Assembly (NCBI GenBank): GCA_003255025.1
Contig: QANY01002371.1
Coordinates: 1,054,001-1,118,000 of the forward strand
Length of the DNA stretch: 64,000 nt
Direction of reading: 5' to 3'
Origin: Datisca glomerata
Taxonomy: Eukaryota > Streptophyta > Magnoliopsida > Cucurbitales > Datiscaceae
Positions 45,371-56,830 of this stretch are shown in pieces (position 1 is the stretch's first letter; every line of letters starts with the position of its first letter). The notes below the pieces were generated by a model, which did no database searches, had not been told where the DNA came from, and was given only the letters and a program-made list of their open reading frames with translations. A program made the translations under genes and the position numbers.

Positions 45371-47160
45371 CTTGGGTTCTTGATTGTGCATATTTAGTGA
45401 TTAAATGTATGTATGGATGGATATTGTGATATTGACATATATTTTTCTTTGGTTGATTGAAAACATATTTGAATGAGTTTTATTAATGGAGCTCAACCGA
45501 TCGGATGTAGGTGTTTATTTATAATTTTAGAATGATGTACGCTGAAATTGAGGCATAAGATTTGATATAATTTAATTTTTGTAAAAGTTGTATCTTTAAA
45601 TTCCATGGAAATTTGTCGTCACAAGAAAAGTCACCGTTCATCGCTGCCATTCACCGCCGCCACCGTCATTTGTCACTGCACCGAGCCGTCACTTGCTGTC
45701 GAACGCCGTAGGTTTCGTAATTATGATTTATGAAACCTTGAGGTTTTGGAAGCTCTTGGGTTTAGGAAATCTGGGGGTTTGGAAACTTTTGTGTTTAGGA
45801 AAGCTTGGGATTTTGGAAACTTTTAGGTTTAGGAAACCTTAGGGTTTTGGAAACTCTAGTGTGCAGAAGGCCATTTAGGACATTAGGCTAGCATGAACCC
45901 ACCAAGCCTATTGAGGTGTTGGACTAAGCAAGGATTTCTTGGCCCAAATAGTTTTTAGGAATTTGGGATTTGATTCCAAATCCAATCGAACCCCTAAATT
46001 AGAATTTTTAAAACTAATAAATTAGAATTTATTTTATAAATTATTTTTAAAAATAAATCAATTGATTAATTTACTTTGTAATATATTTATCAAAGTAAAA
46101 ATTGTTGAAAAATTAAATTTTAAATTGAAATTTGAATTTTGAGACTGGGATGTGACCATAGTAAATAGTTATTAAAAGGTGAGACTTCATGAAAGAGAAT
46201 GAGATAATTACAGACGCTCTGAAAACTAGTATTTATATTATTGTAATTTATTTATTATTCTTCTTATGTGTTATAATTAGAAATGAGCCATAGAGAGGTT
46301 AATTTTGAATAGATGATTTATTATTAATCTCGTATCATCATATAACATGCCATATAGAAATAAGGATATGCCAATATCAAAATGTCATGTAGCATGTATG
46401 TGCAACATTGTTGTTTAAATTTACAATGGATTATAGTTTCAGTACAATGTAAAATTTTATAAAAGTTATCATTTTTAAATTGTGATTTAAATTTTATAAA
46501 AGTTTATAATTCTAAAAAATGTTCTTACAAATTTATAAATAGTTATGTCTTTTGAAAAAGCAAAAAAAGAATCATTTTTTCCAAAAACTAAGTGGGAGGG
46601 TTGTTTACGTTGAAACGTTCTCATTGTCGCAAACATAAACTTGATCGTGTCACGAAGAATGGTTTAGAGCCTTTCTAGCGGTCCTCTCTTCAGTGGGAGA
46701 AGCTTGGGAATTGTGCACTTTGAGTCATCGAGTTGCTTGAGAAGTTAAAGCATGTAAAGGAATTGGTGAGGCAAGACCGTTCCTTGATGGATTGTTAGTT
46801 CATAATAACCTTTAAAGTCAATGCGTTCGTTAAACACTTAGACCGAAGAACATTGGAATCTCTCATAGGAGCTAGCCAATGGGGCTAAGGTGATCACAAC
46901 CATTGGTGATTGGTTCAGCTAGATGTAGTGACATCTTAAGAAGCGTTAACCAAACAAAAAAAAAGTCTCGATGTGATATGAGGTAGCTTAGGCGTTATCC
47001 TTAGATGAGAAAAGATATCGTTGTTGATCGTAATATCATGGAAGAAATATATTTTTTTATCATATTTTTTTAAAATATTTAAGTATTTGCATTATGTATC
47101 ATACTTTCCTAAATGATTGAGTATTTATTTACAATGCTTTATTTATTCTTTTCAGTAAAC
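45371..47160 (+). other. Untranslated leader of copia element 2
   Basis: Non-coding leader aligned with that of element 1 but without its 1.3-kb insertion. At 45,715-45,860 it has about five degenerate units of a 25-30 base repeat (TTTAGGAAACCTTGGG / TTTTGGAAACTTTTG). Confidence 0.55.
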
Positions 47161-47164
47161 ATGT

Positions 47165-47990
47165 CATTATCCCCACTCTCAATAATCTTAAATATGAATA
47201 AATTTACTCGTGAAAATTATCCCCACTCTCAATAATCTTAAATATCATGCTCACCACCCTTGTCCCCTTGATCCTATTGTCGAATTGACTCAAGAGGAAA
47301 ATGATACTTATGCTTCTTGGCTGCATTCTGATGAGATCGCAAAGTGTTACATCTTGGCATCTGTTAGCAATGTGCTGCATCAACATCATCATAACATGGA
47401 AACCGCCGCTCGTATGATGTTAAACATCACCGAAATATTTGGGGATTATGGTCGTCAAGCCAAACAAGCTGTTTTGCAAAACTTCATGAACTGTCGGATG
47501 AAACCTGGAACTCCTTTCAGAGAACACATGATGATGATAATAAGTTATGTGAATGAGATGGAGATCATGGGTGTTGAGGTAGATGGCGTGCGTCAAGTTG
47601 ATATGATCATTGAGACCCTGCCTGACACTTTTGAAAACTTCAAACTTAATTATTCAATGAATAAGTTGAGGTCACTTCTGAAGTTTATAAAGGAGTTGTA
47701 AGATGTTAAAACCCTGTTTCTGAAGGGTAAGAGGAAGAATGAAGGGGTAAATTTTACAGAAACTAAACCTTCTACCTCTGGCGTAAAAAAAACACAAGAG
47801 AGGTCCAAAGAAATCTAAGAAGCAGAACTCGAAAGCTGCAAAAGGAAAGGGCATTACAAAAGTGGACAAGTCAAAAAAGTAGTGTCATCATTGTGGAGTC
47901 GTTGGCCATTGGAAATGCAACTGCCTGGATTATCTCAAAGAGTTGAAATCTGAAGGAATGGTACTTATTACTAACGCCTGCTATATGGCC
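47165..47990 (+). pseudogene. Ty1-copia gag with CCHC knuckle (element 2)
   Basis: The frame at 47,210-47,701 has gag sequence with DEIAKCYILASVSNVL, MKPGTPFREHMMMIISY and VDMIIETLPDTFENFKLN. After a stop at 47,699-47,701, the same gene continues to a zinc knuckle CHHCGVVGHWKCNC at 47,882-47,923, preceded by an in-frame TAG. A 30-base line (ATTATCCCCACTCTCAATAA, in part) is duplicated at 47,160-47,245. Confidence 0.8.
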
Positions 47991-48510
47991 GATTCTACTT
48001 TTTTGTGAATTGTAGACTCTGCAGCTACTAACCATATATGTTGTTCCCTACAGGGGTTCAAGAAAACTAGAAGGCTTGATGATGGCGAGTTCATCTTCGG
48101 TGGAGAAATGGAGCATTAGTATTGGCTGTATCAGTTGAAACTATTAAATCATATCTCGATAACTGTTTTATGGTTTTAAAAGATATTTATTACATCCCAG
48201 TGTTTTGGAAGAACCTTATTTTAGTAGCTAGTTTGATGGAGCAAGAATTTTCTTTAAATTTCATTGATAATGATACTGATGTTTTTAGAAATAATTGCTT
48301 GATCACTATTGCACGCTTGATAAATAACATATTCTATGTAAAACCAATAGTTCCAATGATATGTGACACTGAAGTAAATACTGATTTACAAAAGGATAAT
48401 AAAATGTTAAAGTCTGACTCAATAGATCTAACCTACTTGTGGTATTTACGTCTTGGCCATATAAGCCTAGACAAGATTAAAAGACTTACAAACGATGATC
48501 CATTATAAAC
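47991..48510 (+). pseudogene. Ty1-copia protease and pre-integrase region (element 2)
   Basis: A protease active-site-like IVDSAATNHIC lies near 48,010-48,042; copia proteases normally have DSGA, so the Gly is changed to Ala. The frame 48,122-48,508 continues with typical post-protease sequence and ends with the pre-integrase motif LWYLRLGHISLDKIKRL. A stop precedes the protease (TTTTTGTGA region). Confidence 0.7.
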
Positions 48511-49745
48511 TTTAAGTGTGAGATCACTACTCACATGTGAATCTTGCATAAAAGGTAAAATGACCAAGAGACCATTTTCAGCGAATGGTGAAAGAGCCAC
48601 TCACTACCTCAAACTCGTACATAGTGATGTATGTGGGTCATTGAATATCTAAGCAATAGGAGGTTACGAAAATTTTGTAAACTTCACTAATGACTATTCG
48701 CATTTTGGACATGTTTATCTAATGCGCCAAAGGTATGAAAAATTGAGTATGATTGTATATGTGATAACATCTACTATACTAGGAATATCAGTGAACCCGA
48801 TTATTGAAATTACTCAAGCTACTTTTTTTTTAGTTTAGCTTCTTGAATCTATTTCTTAGTTCAAGATCCCTCTTATTAACTGGAATCAATAGTAGATATG
48901 TTCTGCCCAAATGGGAATGGGCTAAGGTTATGAACTTATGATCTATAATCTGATGATCGAGTCGATTCCATGATTATAAGTTCATTTCATACCGGATTAG
49001 TCGGAATAGGGATAGATTATATACATTCTAACTATCAGAAGGGGTCATCCGAGCAAATTTAAATAGATACTATGTTTACATATGGATCCCTACGTCCTTA
49101 CATTCCATTTAGGATTAAGAATAGGCGTAATCAGACCTGATTTTTACATATCTCTCATTATTTGTGATCCTATTCATCTCTTTGGGCTTCTATTGAATCG
49201 ATAAATAGGTTTGATTCTCCAAGAAATAGGTTTGATTGTCCATATTTAAAAAGTTATAAGAGTACAAGGCAATGGTTAAAAAGCAATTAGAGAAATAAAT
49301 CAAAACATTACAATTCGATAGTGGTGGAGAGGACTTGCTAGAAGAGTTCAAAGACTTTCTTAAGGAATAAGGTATTCTTTCTCAGCTTACAACACCTAGA
49401 ACCCCAAAATAGAATGGTGTGCAAAAATAAGGAGTCGAACTCTGATGGATATGGTTAGATCCATGATGAGTTACTCATCCCTCCCAGATTCATTCTAGGA
49501 ATATGCATTGGAAACAACAACGTACATTCTGATCCAAGTTCTGAAAAAAATGGTGCCTAGCACGCCATATGAAAGATGGAGTGGAAGGAATTTATCCGTA
49601 AACCACCTTAGGATATGAGGGTGCCCATCATATGTACTGAGACCGAAGACATGCAAGTTGGCCAGTCGATCAGAATTATACATATTTGTAAGATATCCTA
49701 AGGGCAAAAGGAAATTTATGTTAGCACGAATGTATGTTTCTAAGT
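48511..49745 (+). pseudogene. Ty1-copia integrase (element 2), split by plastid DNA
   Basis: Integrase sequence is readable with breaks: LVHSDVCG near 48,620, then DYSHFGHVYLM near 48,690-48,730, interrupted at about 48,738 by about 510 bases of plastid-like DNA. It resumes near 49,251 with EYKAMVKKQLE-type sequence and continues to the ERWSG region at about 49,580. The integrase could not be made in this state. Confidence 0.75.
48738..49250 (+). other. ndhB: Nuclear plastid DNA insertion (ndhB 3' end and downstream spacer)
   Basis: Inside the copia integrase, about 510 bases do not match element 1. The first part encodes LSMIVYVITSTILGISVNP followed by IIEITQ, which resembles the C-terminus of plastid NdhB (usual form LSMIVCVIASTIPGISMNP), and ends in TAG. 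The following sequence (AGATCCCTCTTATTAACTGG, GTCGATTCCATGATTATAAG, GGAATAGGGATAG) has the look of the plastid spacer downstream of ndhB in the inverted repeat. NdhB is a subunit of the chloroplast NDH complex; the fragment is not functional here. Mitochondrial DNA of plastid origin could be the immediate donor. Confidence 0.7.
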
Positions 49746-49750
49746 AATTA

Positions 49751-50660
49751 TTGAGTGGGAGGACACTGACTCCCCGATCAGGACCTATTCCTGATTCAAT
49801 AATGGAAGAACTACAATATGGGCCGAAGCCTACGGAGCCTCGATGTAGTACGAGGGTTATTACACAACCTGACACGTACATGTCTTTTGGAGATGCCCTA
49901 ACAATAGTCTCAGATAAGGATCATGATGAACCTATTTCCTACAAGCAGGCTATGGTTGGTCCTGAAGCAAATTTATGGCAAGAAGCCATGAACATCGAGA
50001 TACAATCAAAGTTCTCGAACAAAGTCTGGAAACTTATAGATCCTCCTGAAGGGGTGAAACCTGTAGGGTGCAAAAGGAATTATAAGAAAAAAAAGAGGTT
50101 CGAATGGGAATGTGGAGACATTCAAAGTTGGGCTAGTAACCAAGGGCTACACCCAAAAGAAAGGTATTGCCTACGGTGATACCTTTTCGCTAGTGGCCAT
50201 TCTTAAGTCCATCCGAATCCTCTTGTCCATTATTGCTGCCCTCGATTATGAAATCTGACAGATGAACATCAAGACTGCATTTTTTAATGAAAATCTTGAA
50301 GAGCGCATTTATATTGCTCAACCAGACAGGTTCATGGAGAAAGGCCAAGAGACAAGGTTTGTGAACTGCTGAAGTCCATTTATGGACTTGAGCAAGTGTC
50401 CCGATCTTGGAATATCATATTCGACGAAACTGTCAAGAACTTTAGTTTTGAATAGTTAGTGGGTGAACCCTGTCTGTGTAAGCTGATACATGAAGGGATG
50501 GTGGTTTTTCTAGTCCTATACATGGATGATATTCTACTGATTGGGAATGATGTTGGAAAATTATCTGATATCAAGATTTGGCTTGGAAAGTAATTTGGTA
50601 TGAAAGATCTTGGAGAAGTTTCCTTTGTAATAGGTATTCAAATATTTTTGAGATAGAAAG
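49751..50660 (+). pseudogene. Ty1-copia reverse transcriptase (element 2)
   Basis: The N-terminal RT part is open at 49,751-50,179 (LWQEAMNIEIQSKFSNKVW). The reading continues with breaks through KLLKSIYGLEQVSRSW and the catalytic box VLYMDDILLIGND (about 50,512-50,550), then FGMKDLGEVSFVIGIQI. RT copies the element RNA. At least three stops (after DYEI, in FE*LVG and GK*FG) inactivate it. The RT box confirms Ty1-copia. Confidence 0.85.
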
Positions 50661-51480
50661 AACATACAATTGACACTATTTCAAGCATCTTATATTGATA
50701 AGGTGATGGATCACTTTAGTATGCAAGACTCCAAGAAGGGATATCCTCCTTTTAGACATGGAGTTAACCTTTCCAAGAAGCACTCTCCCAAGACTTCTCA
50801 AGAAGAGGAAGACATGAGAAAGATTCCATATTCTTCAGCCATAGGAAGACTCTTGTATGTGATGTTTTACACTAGGCCAGACATTTGCTACACTGTGGGC
50901 ATGGTGAGTCGTTTCCATTCTAATGTTAGACTTGAGCATTGGAATACCATCAAGCATATCCTCAAGTATCTTCGGAGAATGTGGAACTACATATTTGTGT
51001 ATTCAGGTACTAACTTGATTATGACGGGTTATACCGACTCTTTTTAAGTAGACAAGGATTCTAGGTGGTCCACTCCAGGAATGGTGTTCATCTAGAATGG
51101 TGGAGCAGTAGTATGGAGAAGTATCAAGAAATCTTGCATTGTTGATTCTAACATGGAAGCTGAGTATGTGATGGCTTGTGAAGCTGAAAGGGACGTTGTC
51201 TGGCTTAGAAAGACTCGGAAGTCGTTGCAGATGCTGACAAGCCCATGACACTTTATTATGATAATAGTGGGACTATAGCAAACTTGAAGTAATGGAGGAG
51301 CCACAAAAGATCCACACACATATAGGGTAAGTATCACCTCATCAGAGAGGTTTTTCAGCGTGGAGATGTTAACACATCGACAATCAACAACCTGGAAAAT
51401 CCATTCACGAAGACTTTAAGCCGTAAAGTCATTGATGGTCACCTCATTAGAGAGATTGTACACGCCTACTTTAGTCTAAT
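50661..51480 (+). pseudogene. Ty1-copia RT tail and RNase H (element 2)
   Basis: Frame 50,670-51,047 gives the end of RT (YIDKVMDHFSMQDSKKGYPP, PYSSAIGRLLYVMFYTRPDI) and the first RNase H motif GYTDS. After a stop, the reading resumes with DSNMEAEYVMACEAERDVVW near 51,147-51,205 and a C-terminal KYHLIREV...VIDGHLIREI region ending at about 51,465. The order RT-RNase H after integrase is the Ty1-copia order. Confidence 0.8.
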
Positions 51481-52240
51481 GGGAAGATTGTTTGAATTAT
51501 GTCCATAAATTATGGTATAATAACTATTTATGATTATTTAATTATTTCTCTTACATTTTCTATTACTGAATTTAATGAATAAATGAAAGTTTCCTTTTAA
51601 TTAAAGTGTGTTTATAATTTACTTAAGTCTTAGAACTATAATCAACGTAAGAAGAGTAAAGCAAGAAGGGTCTACCAGATAAACTCTTCTGAAATAGTTT
51701 AGAATATTATTAATAGTCTTAGGATCTACTAAGCAATCGAGTCTGACTATAACTGTTAGGTTGAAGCAAATGACACTGGTCTTGGGACACGGGAGTGAAG
51801 GCTCTAACAGTTGACTTAGACATATAATGGAACATGTTGAATAGACCAATAACAAATTAGTTTAGAGAAAAGTAGTTTATCTAGCTCTAAATCTAATTGT
51901 TACACATTAAAGGTATTTTCATGATTATTTCAATCTTGAGGTGAATACGAAACTTGACTTAGTTACTTGGGATCTTTGATCCATCAAATGAGTGACTTCA
52001 AATTTCTGGACAATACCTCAGCTGTTGGGATCATGATTCAACTATGTTGCAGTTACGTGATTCACAGATATGGAATCTGTGGTAAGATTGCAATAGCAAC
52101 AATATCTCCTTATACTTTATTGATGAGTGTGTGAATAACTAAATCGGCCCTGCTACTCGATGACATGATTCATTGAATAAGACATTGTGAATTGTACGAC
52201 ACACTTCACTTATATGTTTTGCTTATTCACAGTAAATAAA
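51481..52240 (+). repeat. Polypurine tract and 3' LTR-like region (element 2)
   Basis: AATGGGAAGATTGTT near 51,478-51,491 resembles a copia polypurine tract (usually GTGGGAGATTGTT) directly followed by TG, so the 3' LTR should start at about 51,488. The next 750 bases are non-coding. They do not obviously match the recognisable end of the 5' LTR, so the 3' LTR may be incomplete; the right edge is not defined. Confidence 0.45.
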
Positions 52241-52412
52241 TGAGTTAAAGAAATAACAACTAGAGAGGTAAAACGGCAAATGCACCAATCCTAGAGAGCC
52301 ATGGGTTCGACCATACATTAAACGATCTGCCATCCCCAATTTTTCCCATAAATCCCTCACATAACAGGAGTCTTCCCCAAAGTAGACCACGCCACGCCCA
52401 TGAAGCTCTCAC
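52241..52412. other. Unassigned repeat-like sequence
   Basis: Contains CATGGGTTCGACCAT (B-box-like), without a partner A box at proper spacing. No gene seen. Confidence 0.25.
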
Positions 52413-52612
52413 TGTTGGATCAGCTTTTAAAATTGAAGTGAATTAGTGAGCCATGAATGGTTCGTAGGCAGAATATAAAATATTTTCAGAAACAAATATA
52501 TAATAATATTAAATATAAAACCATAGAACGATCATACATATTTAGATAAACGTATCGAGAAGAGATAGAAACAATTTTTACATTATCAAATCTTCAACTA
52601 AGAGGAAGCTGC
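52413..52612 (-). repeat. Inverted copia LTR fragment
   Basis: The minus strand reads as the end of the same LTR family found at 39,000-39,209 and 45,150-45,356 (GTGGTTCATT-like block as ATTCATGGCTCAC, CTTCTCGATACG, GATCGTTC, ending in GATCCAACAG). No primer-binding site was seen beyond it, so it is an isolated piece in the opposite direction to elements 1 and 2. Confidence 0.7.
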
Positions 52613-52619
52613 TCTTATC

Positions 52620-53495
52620 CTTAGTATTCCTATTCTCTCAGGATGATCTTCTGATGCTTGTTGGTGGGTGTTCAATCCAAATGGCCAGTATACGATATCT
52701 TCGGGTTATAAGATTTCTCTTTGGTTCAAACAACGACTTACATCAAGTTCTTCAGCGACCAATTATTTCACTTCTGGTTCTACGATTTGGCAGGGCATTT
52801 GGAGAATCAATGTTGCTCCAAAGATTAAATTCTTTTTAGGGAGGGTCCTGAATGAGTTTTTTCCCATTAGAGCAGTACTCCTTAGACGTCGAGTTAATGT
52901 TGGGGATCCTTCTTGCCCTCTATGTGCACAGGCTGAAGAAATCTCATCCTACCTCTTGTTTCATTGTTCTTTTGCGACAGCTTTCTAGTTTACGTGTGAT
53001 TTTTAGCTAGATTTAGGAGTTTTTGAGGTCTATAATGCGTATCTCTTTGGAGGAACTTGATAAGGAGTCATCCTCATTTTATTGATATTGTTCGCGCGCG
53101 GGCATTTATTTATGGAGAATTTGGCTGGCTCGAAATGGTTTCATCTTTGAGAATGTCTGTCTTAATCCTCTTGTAGCTATTCGTTTATGGAAAAAAGCAT
53201 TTATGGCAGCTAAAGCCATCATAATTAAAGAATGTTATTGACAGCTCCTTGAAGTATATCCACTACTAGACACTTATCTTCTAAGTTATGTAGAGTTTAT
53301 GTTTATGTTGTGTAGAGTTTGCTGCTTTTCTAGTTTATATATGTATTAACATGGGGGCTATGCTGATAGTGGCTCATGTGGCTCCTCTTTTTTCTTTTAG
53401 TTGTGTGCTAGTGAGCCCATTCCCTTTTAGGGATTTTTGTATTTTATAACGTTGACTTTATTTAATAAAGTTCATTTCTTGTAAAACAAAAGAAA
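52620..53495 (+). pseudogene. LINE (L1-type) ORF2 C-terminal fragment
   Basis: The frame at 52,668-52,988 has the zf-RVT domain that ends plant LINE reverse transcriptases: IWQGIWRINVAPKIKFFLGR followed by PSCPLCAQAEEISSYLLFHC with conserved Cys/His. Further degraded sequence to about 53,240 encodes ARNGFIFEN-type residues of the LINE tail. AATAAAG at about 53,463 and an A-rich stretch at 53,478-53,499 look like the 3' end. A 5'-truncated copy is typical of LINE insertion. Stops and frameshifts are present. Confidence 0.75.
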
Positions 53496-54019
53496 GAAAC
53501 TTCACACCCAAATATTCGTCCATCTCAGTTTTTTTACAAGACTATACCCCAAGAAAAATCATTTTACAAAATTATACCCTTCTATTTATTTGTGCACTCT
53601 CTAACCCCTGGACCACCGCCTCTTCAAAAGCAGCTGGTGAAGTTATCAAACAGCCCCTGCGTGAATTCCAAATGACAGCTAAAAAAAGTAATTATTACAC
53701 TTTTTCAAAACTCACCCATTCATGTACCTCTTAACCATTTCAATCTCTCCTCTTGCATTTTGTTCATTTCTCTCTCTTACAATTACTATCTCTCTCTCAC
53801 TCTTGAAGTCGAAGCATCTATCTTTCTCTAAAATATTTTAGTGTTCGTCTTCCACAACAAGTATCACAACAAGTAATGTTTTTTCTGGGTTACTGATTTT
53901 TTTTGGGTCTACGGGTTTTTTTATAGGTTTTTGAGTTTCTGATTTTTTGTAGGTTTCTGGGTTTCTTGGTAGTTTCTCTATGGTTTATATGGGTTTTTCT
54001 GTTTTCTTCTCTAATACGA

Positions 54020-54370
54020 TTGGGTACACGACGAACGTGTAGTATATAGGAGAGGTACACAACGACCGTGTAGTCCTCCTATACACTACACGATGACTAC
54101 ACATTGGTCGTGTACCTCATCATGTAGTGTACATCATGACTACACGATGTCTTCGAAGACGATAGTGTAGTCATCCCATACACTACACAATAGGGTACAC
54201 GACCAACGTATAGTCATCATGTAGTGTACATGAGAACTACACGGTCATCGTGTATCCCTCATATACATTACACAATGGGTACATGATAATCGTTTATCCA
54301 TCGTGTTGTCTATACCATAGCTACACGAGCCGTGTACTGTACACGATGTCTACACGATCATCGTGTACAC
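54020..54370. repeat. Palindromic repeat array, copy 2 leader
   Basis: About eight units (GTACACGA, CGTGTAGTCATC and CACTACACGATG blocks) upstream of the DUF1985 coding start. Longer than, and with different local consensus from, the matching array at 30,488-30,725. Confidence 0.9.
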
Positions 54371-54409
54371 TTTAATTCTATGATCTAATGACTTCCTTAA
54401 TTTTTTGAA

Positions 54410-55185
54410 GGTTATGGATTTATCATCAATTGATATGGCTTCATCAATGGAACTGCAATAAATCCATGACATTACAAGAATTCCCAGGGCCAGGGCAAAT
54501 ACAAAGTGTAATACGCACGTGATAGATGTTATCAAGACCAAGCTGACAGCTCCTCAACTCTCCCTATTTAGGGAGACATGCTTTGGCCATTTTCTAGATC
54601 TCTCATCCTTGAAGTTTTCAGCCACTGCCTGCCACCAGGTGCTGACCAGGGAGGCCGAATATATGGACGACACTACATCTGAGGAGGAAATCTTGTTTCT
54701 TGTCAATGAGGAGCCATTGTGATTTTCAAAGAAGAAGTTCTCACGCATGACCAGACTGAAGTTCGGTGAAGCCCAGGATGAGAAGAAGACTCGTGGCCCA
54801 AACAAACTCACTCATCTGTACTTTCCCAAATCCAAGTGTATAACCATGGCTGAGTTGGAGGAGAAATTCAAGAGCTGTAAATTTAAGGCAGATATTGATG
54901 CTGTCAAGATGGCTCATGTTTATTTAATGCAGAAATTATTTTTGGGGAATGAGAGTAAAACCCAAACAAGAAGAAATGATTGGTTTTAGTTGACAACCTA
55001 GAAGCTTTCAACCCATATCTGTGGGGAGAGCTTTCTTTTTCCAGAACAATCAAATCATTATTAGTTGTGAAGAATACAAAATCTGTCTTTAGTGATCTTA
55101 ATCAAGGAAAAAAAGTACAGAAATCCCCCGCTTTTATTTCTGGATATTCACTAAATGGATTTTTATATTCTAATAGTGATGTAGG
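54410..55185 (+). pseudogene. DUF1985-type gene, first exons, copy 2
   Basis: Coding starts about 54,415. The frame from 54,519 is continuous through KLTAPQLSLFRETCFGHFLD, FSATACHQVL and DDTTSEEEILFLVNEEPL, where copy 1 has a frameshift. It then meets a TGA at 54,720-54,722, where copy 1 has TGC. It continues 54,747-54,989 (RLKFGEAQDEKK, TMAELEEKFKSCKFKADI) and 54,980-55,185 (GYSLNGF). The exon runs straight into a repeat array at 55,185, where copy 1 has a GT donor, so the exon end is disrupted. DUF1985 function is unknown. Confidence 0.7.
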
Positions 55186-55345
55186 CTTCTTGTAGGCTAC
55201 ACGACGACATCATGGTCATCATGTAGGCTTCTTGTAGGTTACACGGTGACTTCATGATCATCATGTAGGCTTCTTGTAGGCTACACGATGACTTCATGGT
55301 CATCATGTAGGCTTCTTGTAGGCTACACGATGACTTGATGACAGT
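55180..55345. repeat. Exact 42-bp tandem array, copy 2 only
   Basis: Nearly four identical units with 42-bp period, each with GTAGGCTTCTTGTAGG, CTACACGATGACTTCATGG and TCATCAT. The corresponding intron in copy 1 (31,511-31,592) has no repeat, so this array arose or spread after the copies separated. Units differ at only a few bases, which implies recent amplification. Confidence 0.95.
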
Positions 55346-55411
55346 ATTAAATAGTGATGTTTTGATTTATTTATGACCTAAATACTGAATTACTCTATTT
55401 TGTTTAAATAG

Positions 55412-55556
55412 ACATGGGTATTTGAAACTATCCAATTGATGGGAAGTTTGTATGGTAATCAAGTTTCAGCAAAGGTAGCACGGATTCTCAAGTGGGCTCC
55501 AACCACAACGGTTCCTGTTGAGAATCTACAAAAATAAAAAATTCAAAGGAAATTGT
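55412..55556 (+). pseudogene. DUF1985 gene, next exon, copy 2
   Basis: After TTTAAATAG the reading has FETIQLMGSLYGNQVSAKVA and VPVENLQK, matching the exon at 31,593-31,738. A stop (AAATAA near 55,536) ends it early. Confidence 0.65.
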
Positions 55557-55737
55557 AAGTTCCGATTTATGTTAACATAATTTATATTACTCGCACACAA
55601 TGTATCTTACTTGAAATTTTAGTTGGAAGTTCTTCCCTTGGTCCACACGGAGGAGGAAGGCCAAACAAGCTACTGGAGATCAGTAGCCATAGGGATGGTA
55701 TATTCAAAATCATTATGTACCCTACTTCTTCTTATAC

Positions 55738-56005
55738 ACTGACCTCAGTCATCGTGTAGGCTACATGATTCTTACATCGACCTCGTGTAAGCATCGTGTA
55801 GCCTACATGATCACTAAACGAGGCCCGTGTACCCATCGTGTAGACTTCACGATGGTCGCACAGACATCGAGTACTCATCCTCTATTCTTGTAGCCAGAAC
55901 TCGATGGTTACACTAACATCGTGTAATATACACTCTAATTACATTGACCTTGTGTAACCATCATGTAACCTACATGATAGGCACAAGGTCATCGTGTACT
56001 CATTC
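55738..56005. repeat. Palindromic repeat array, copy 2 intron
   Basis: About six units (CATCGTGTAGGCTACATGAT, ACCTCGTGTAAGC broken). Counterpart of the much shorter cluster at 31,925-31,995, so it is expanded here or contracted in copy 1. Confidence 0.9.
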
Positions 56006-56039
56006 TTTAACTAGTTTGTCTGATTTATATTAGATGTTT

Positions 56040-56830
56040 TTCAGTCGACGCGTTACTTAGCCTTACCATGGGCGGGGAGGAAGTTGATGAGGAGAAGACG
56101 AAGAAGAAGAAGAGGCCCGATAAGGAAGGCATTGTGAAGAGAGAGTCGAAGAGGCCCACCCAATGGGGGATTGGGTCAAGAAATGTTTGATTGGAATGGA
56201 GCAAAAGATCAATTCAATGGACAATAAGATTATGTCCATGCAATCAGACATTTTCTTTACCATTTTCCAAATCAAGATTTTGATGGATCATCTGGTGACA
56301 TCACAGTCGGATGATCATTACTCATTTTATCATCAATCTGCCATGATGATGACTGTCGATAGGAGGAAGGGGAAGGAAAGGAAATATAGTGGAGGAGATG
56401 GAGATCGAGAAAGAAGGAGAGGGAAAAGAAGAAAGAGAAGAGGAACAAGAGGAATAAGAAGAGGGAAAAGATGAAAAAGAAGAGGAGAAGGAGGAAAAAA
56501 AGAGGAAGAAAAAGAGGAAGAAGAGGAGAAAAAAGAGGATGAAGAAAAAGAAGAGGCGGAAGATGAGAAAAAAGAAGAGAAAGAAGATGAGAAAAAAGAA
56601 GAGAAAGAAGATGAGAAAAAAGAAGAGAAAGAAGAAGAGAAAGAAGAATCAAATAAGGATGAGGGAGATGAAGAAAAAAAGGAAGAAAAAGAAGAGGGTG
56701 AGAAAGAAGAAGCAGTAGGAATAAAAGATGAAATAATAGAAGAAAAAATAGAGGTAAAAAAAGAAGAAAAACAAAAGAGGGAAGTAAGGGAGGAAAATAA
56801 AAAATAAAAGTGAAGGAGGAATGGAAAAAG
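56040..56830 (+). pseudogene. Coiled-coil and acidic/basic exon, copy 2
   Basis: An open frame at 56,163-56,474 gives CLIGMEQKINSMDNKIMSMQ followed by SDIFF, a short heptad pattern, then a basic tail. The downstream GA-rich stretch (56,340-56,830), read in another phase, encodes repeated Glu/Lys runs (KKEEKEDEKKEEKEDE-like units, about 10 residues each). The coil may mediate dimerisation; the role is unknown. Phase changes within the GA tract probably reflect slippage. Confidence 0.55.
56340..56830 (+). repeat. GA-rich polypurine tract, copy 2
   Basis: About 490 bases almost free of C and T on the plus strand, including a 30-base unit (GAGAAAAAAGAAGAGAAAG) repeated near 56,570-56,630. Counterpart: 32,400-32,815. 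Confidence 0.9.

Noticed and set aside
52300..52320. Second SINE-like promoter (GGGTTCGACC)
   Set aside because: No A box at suitable distance.
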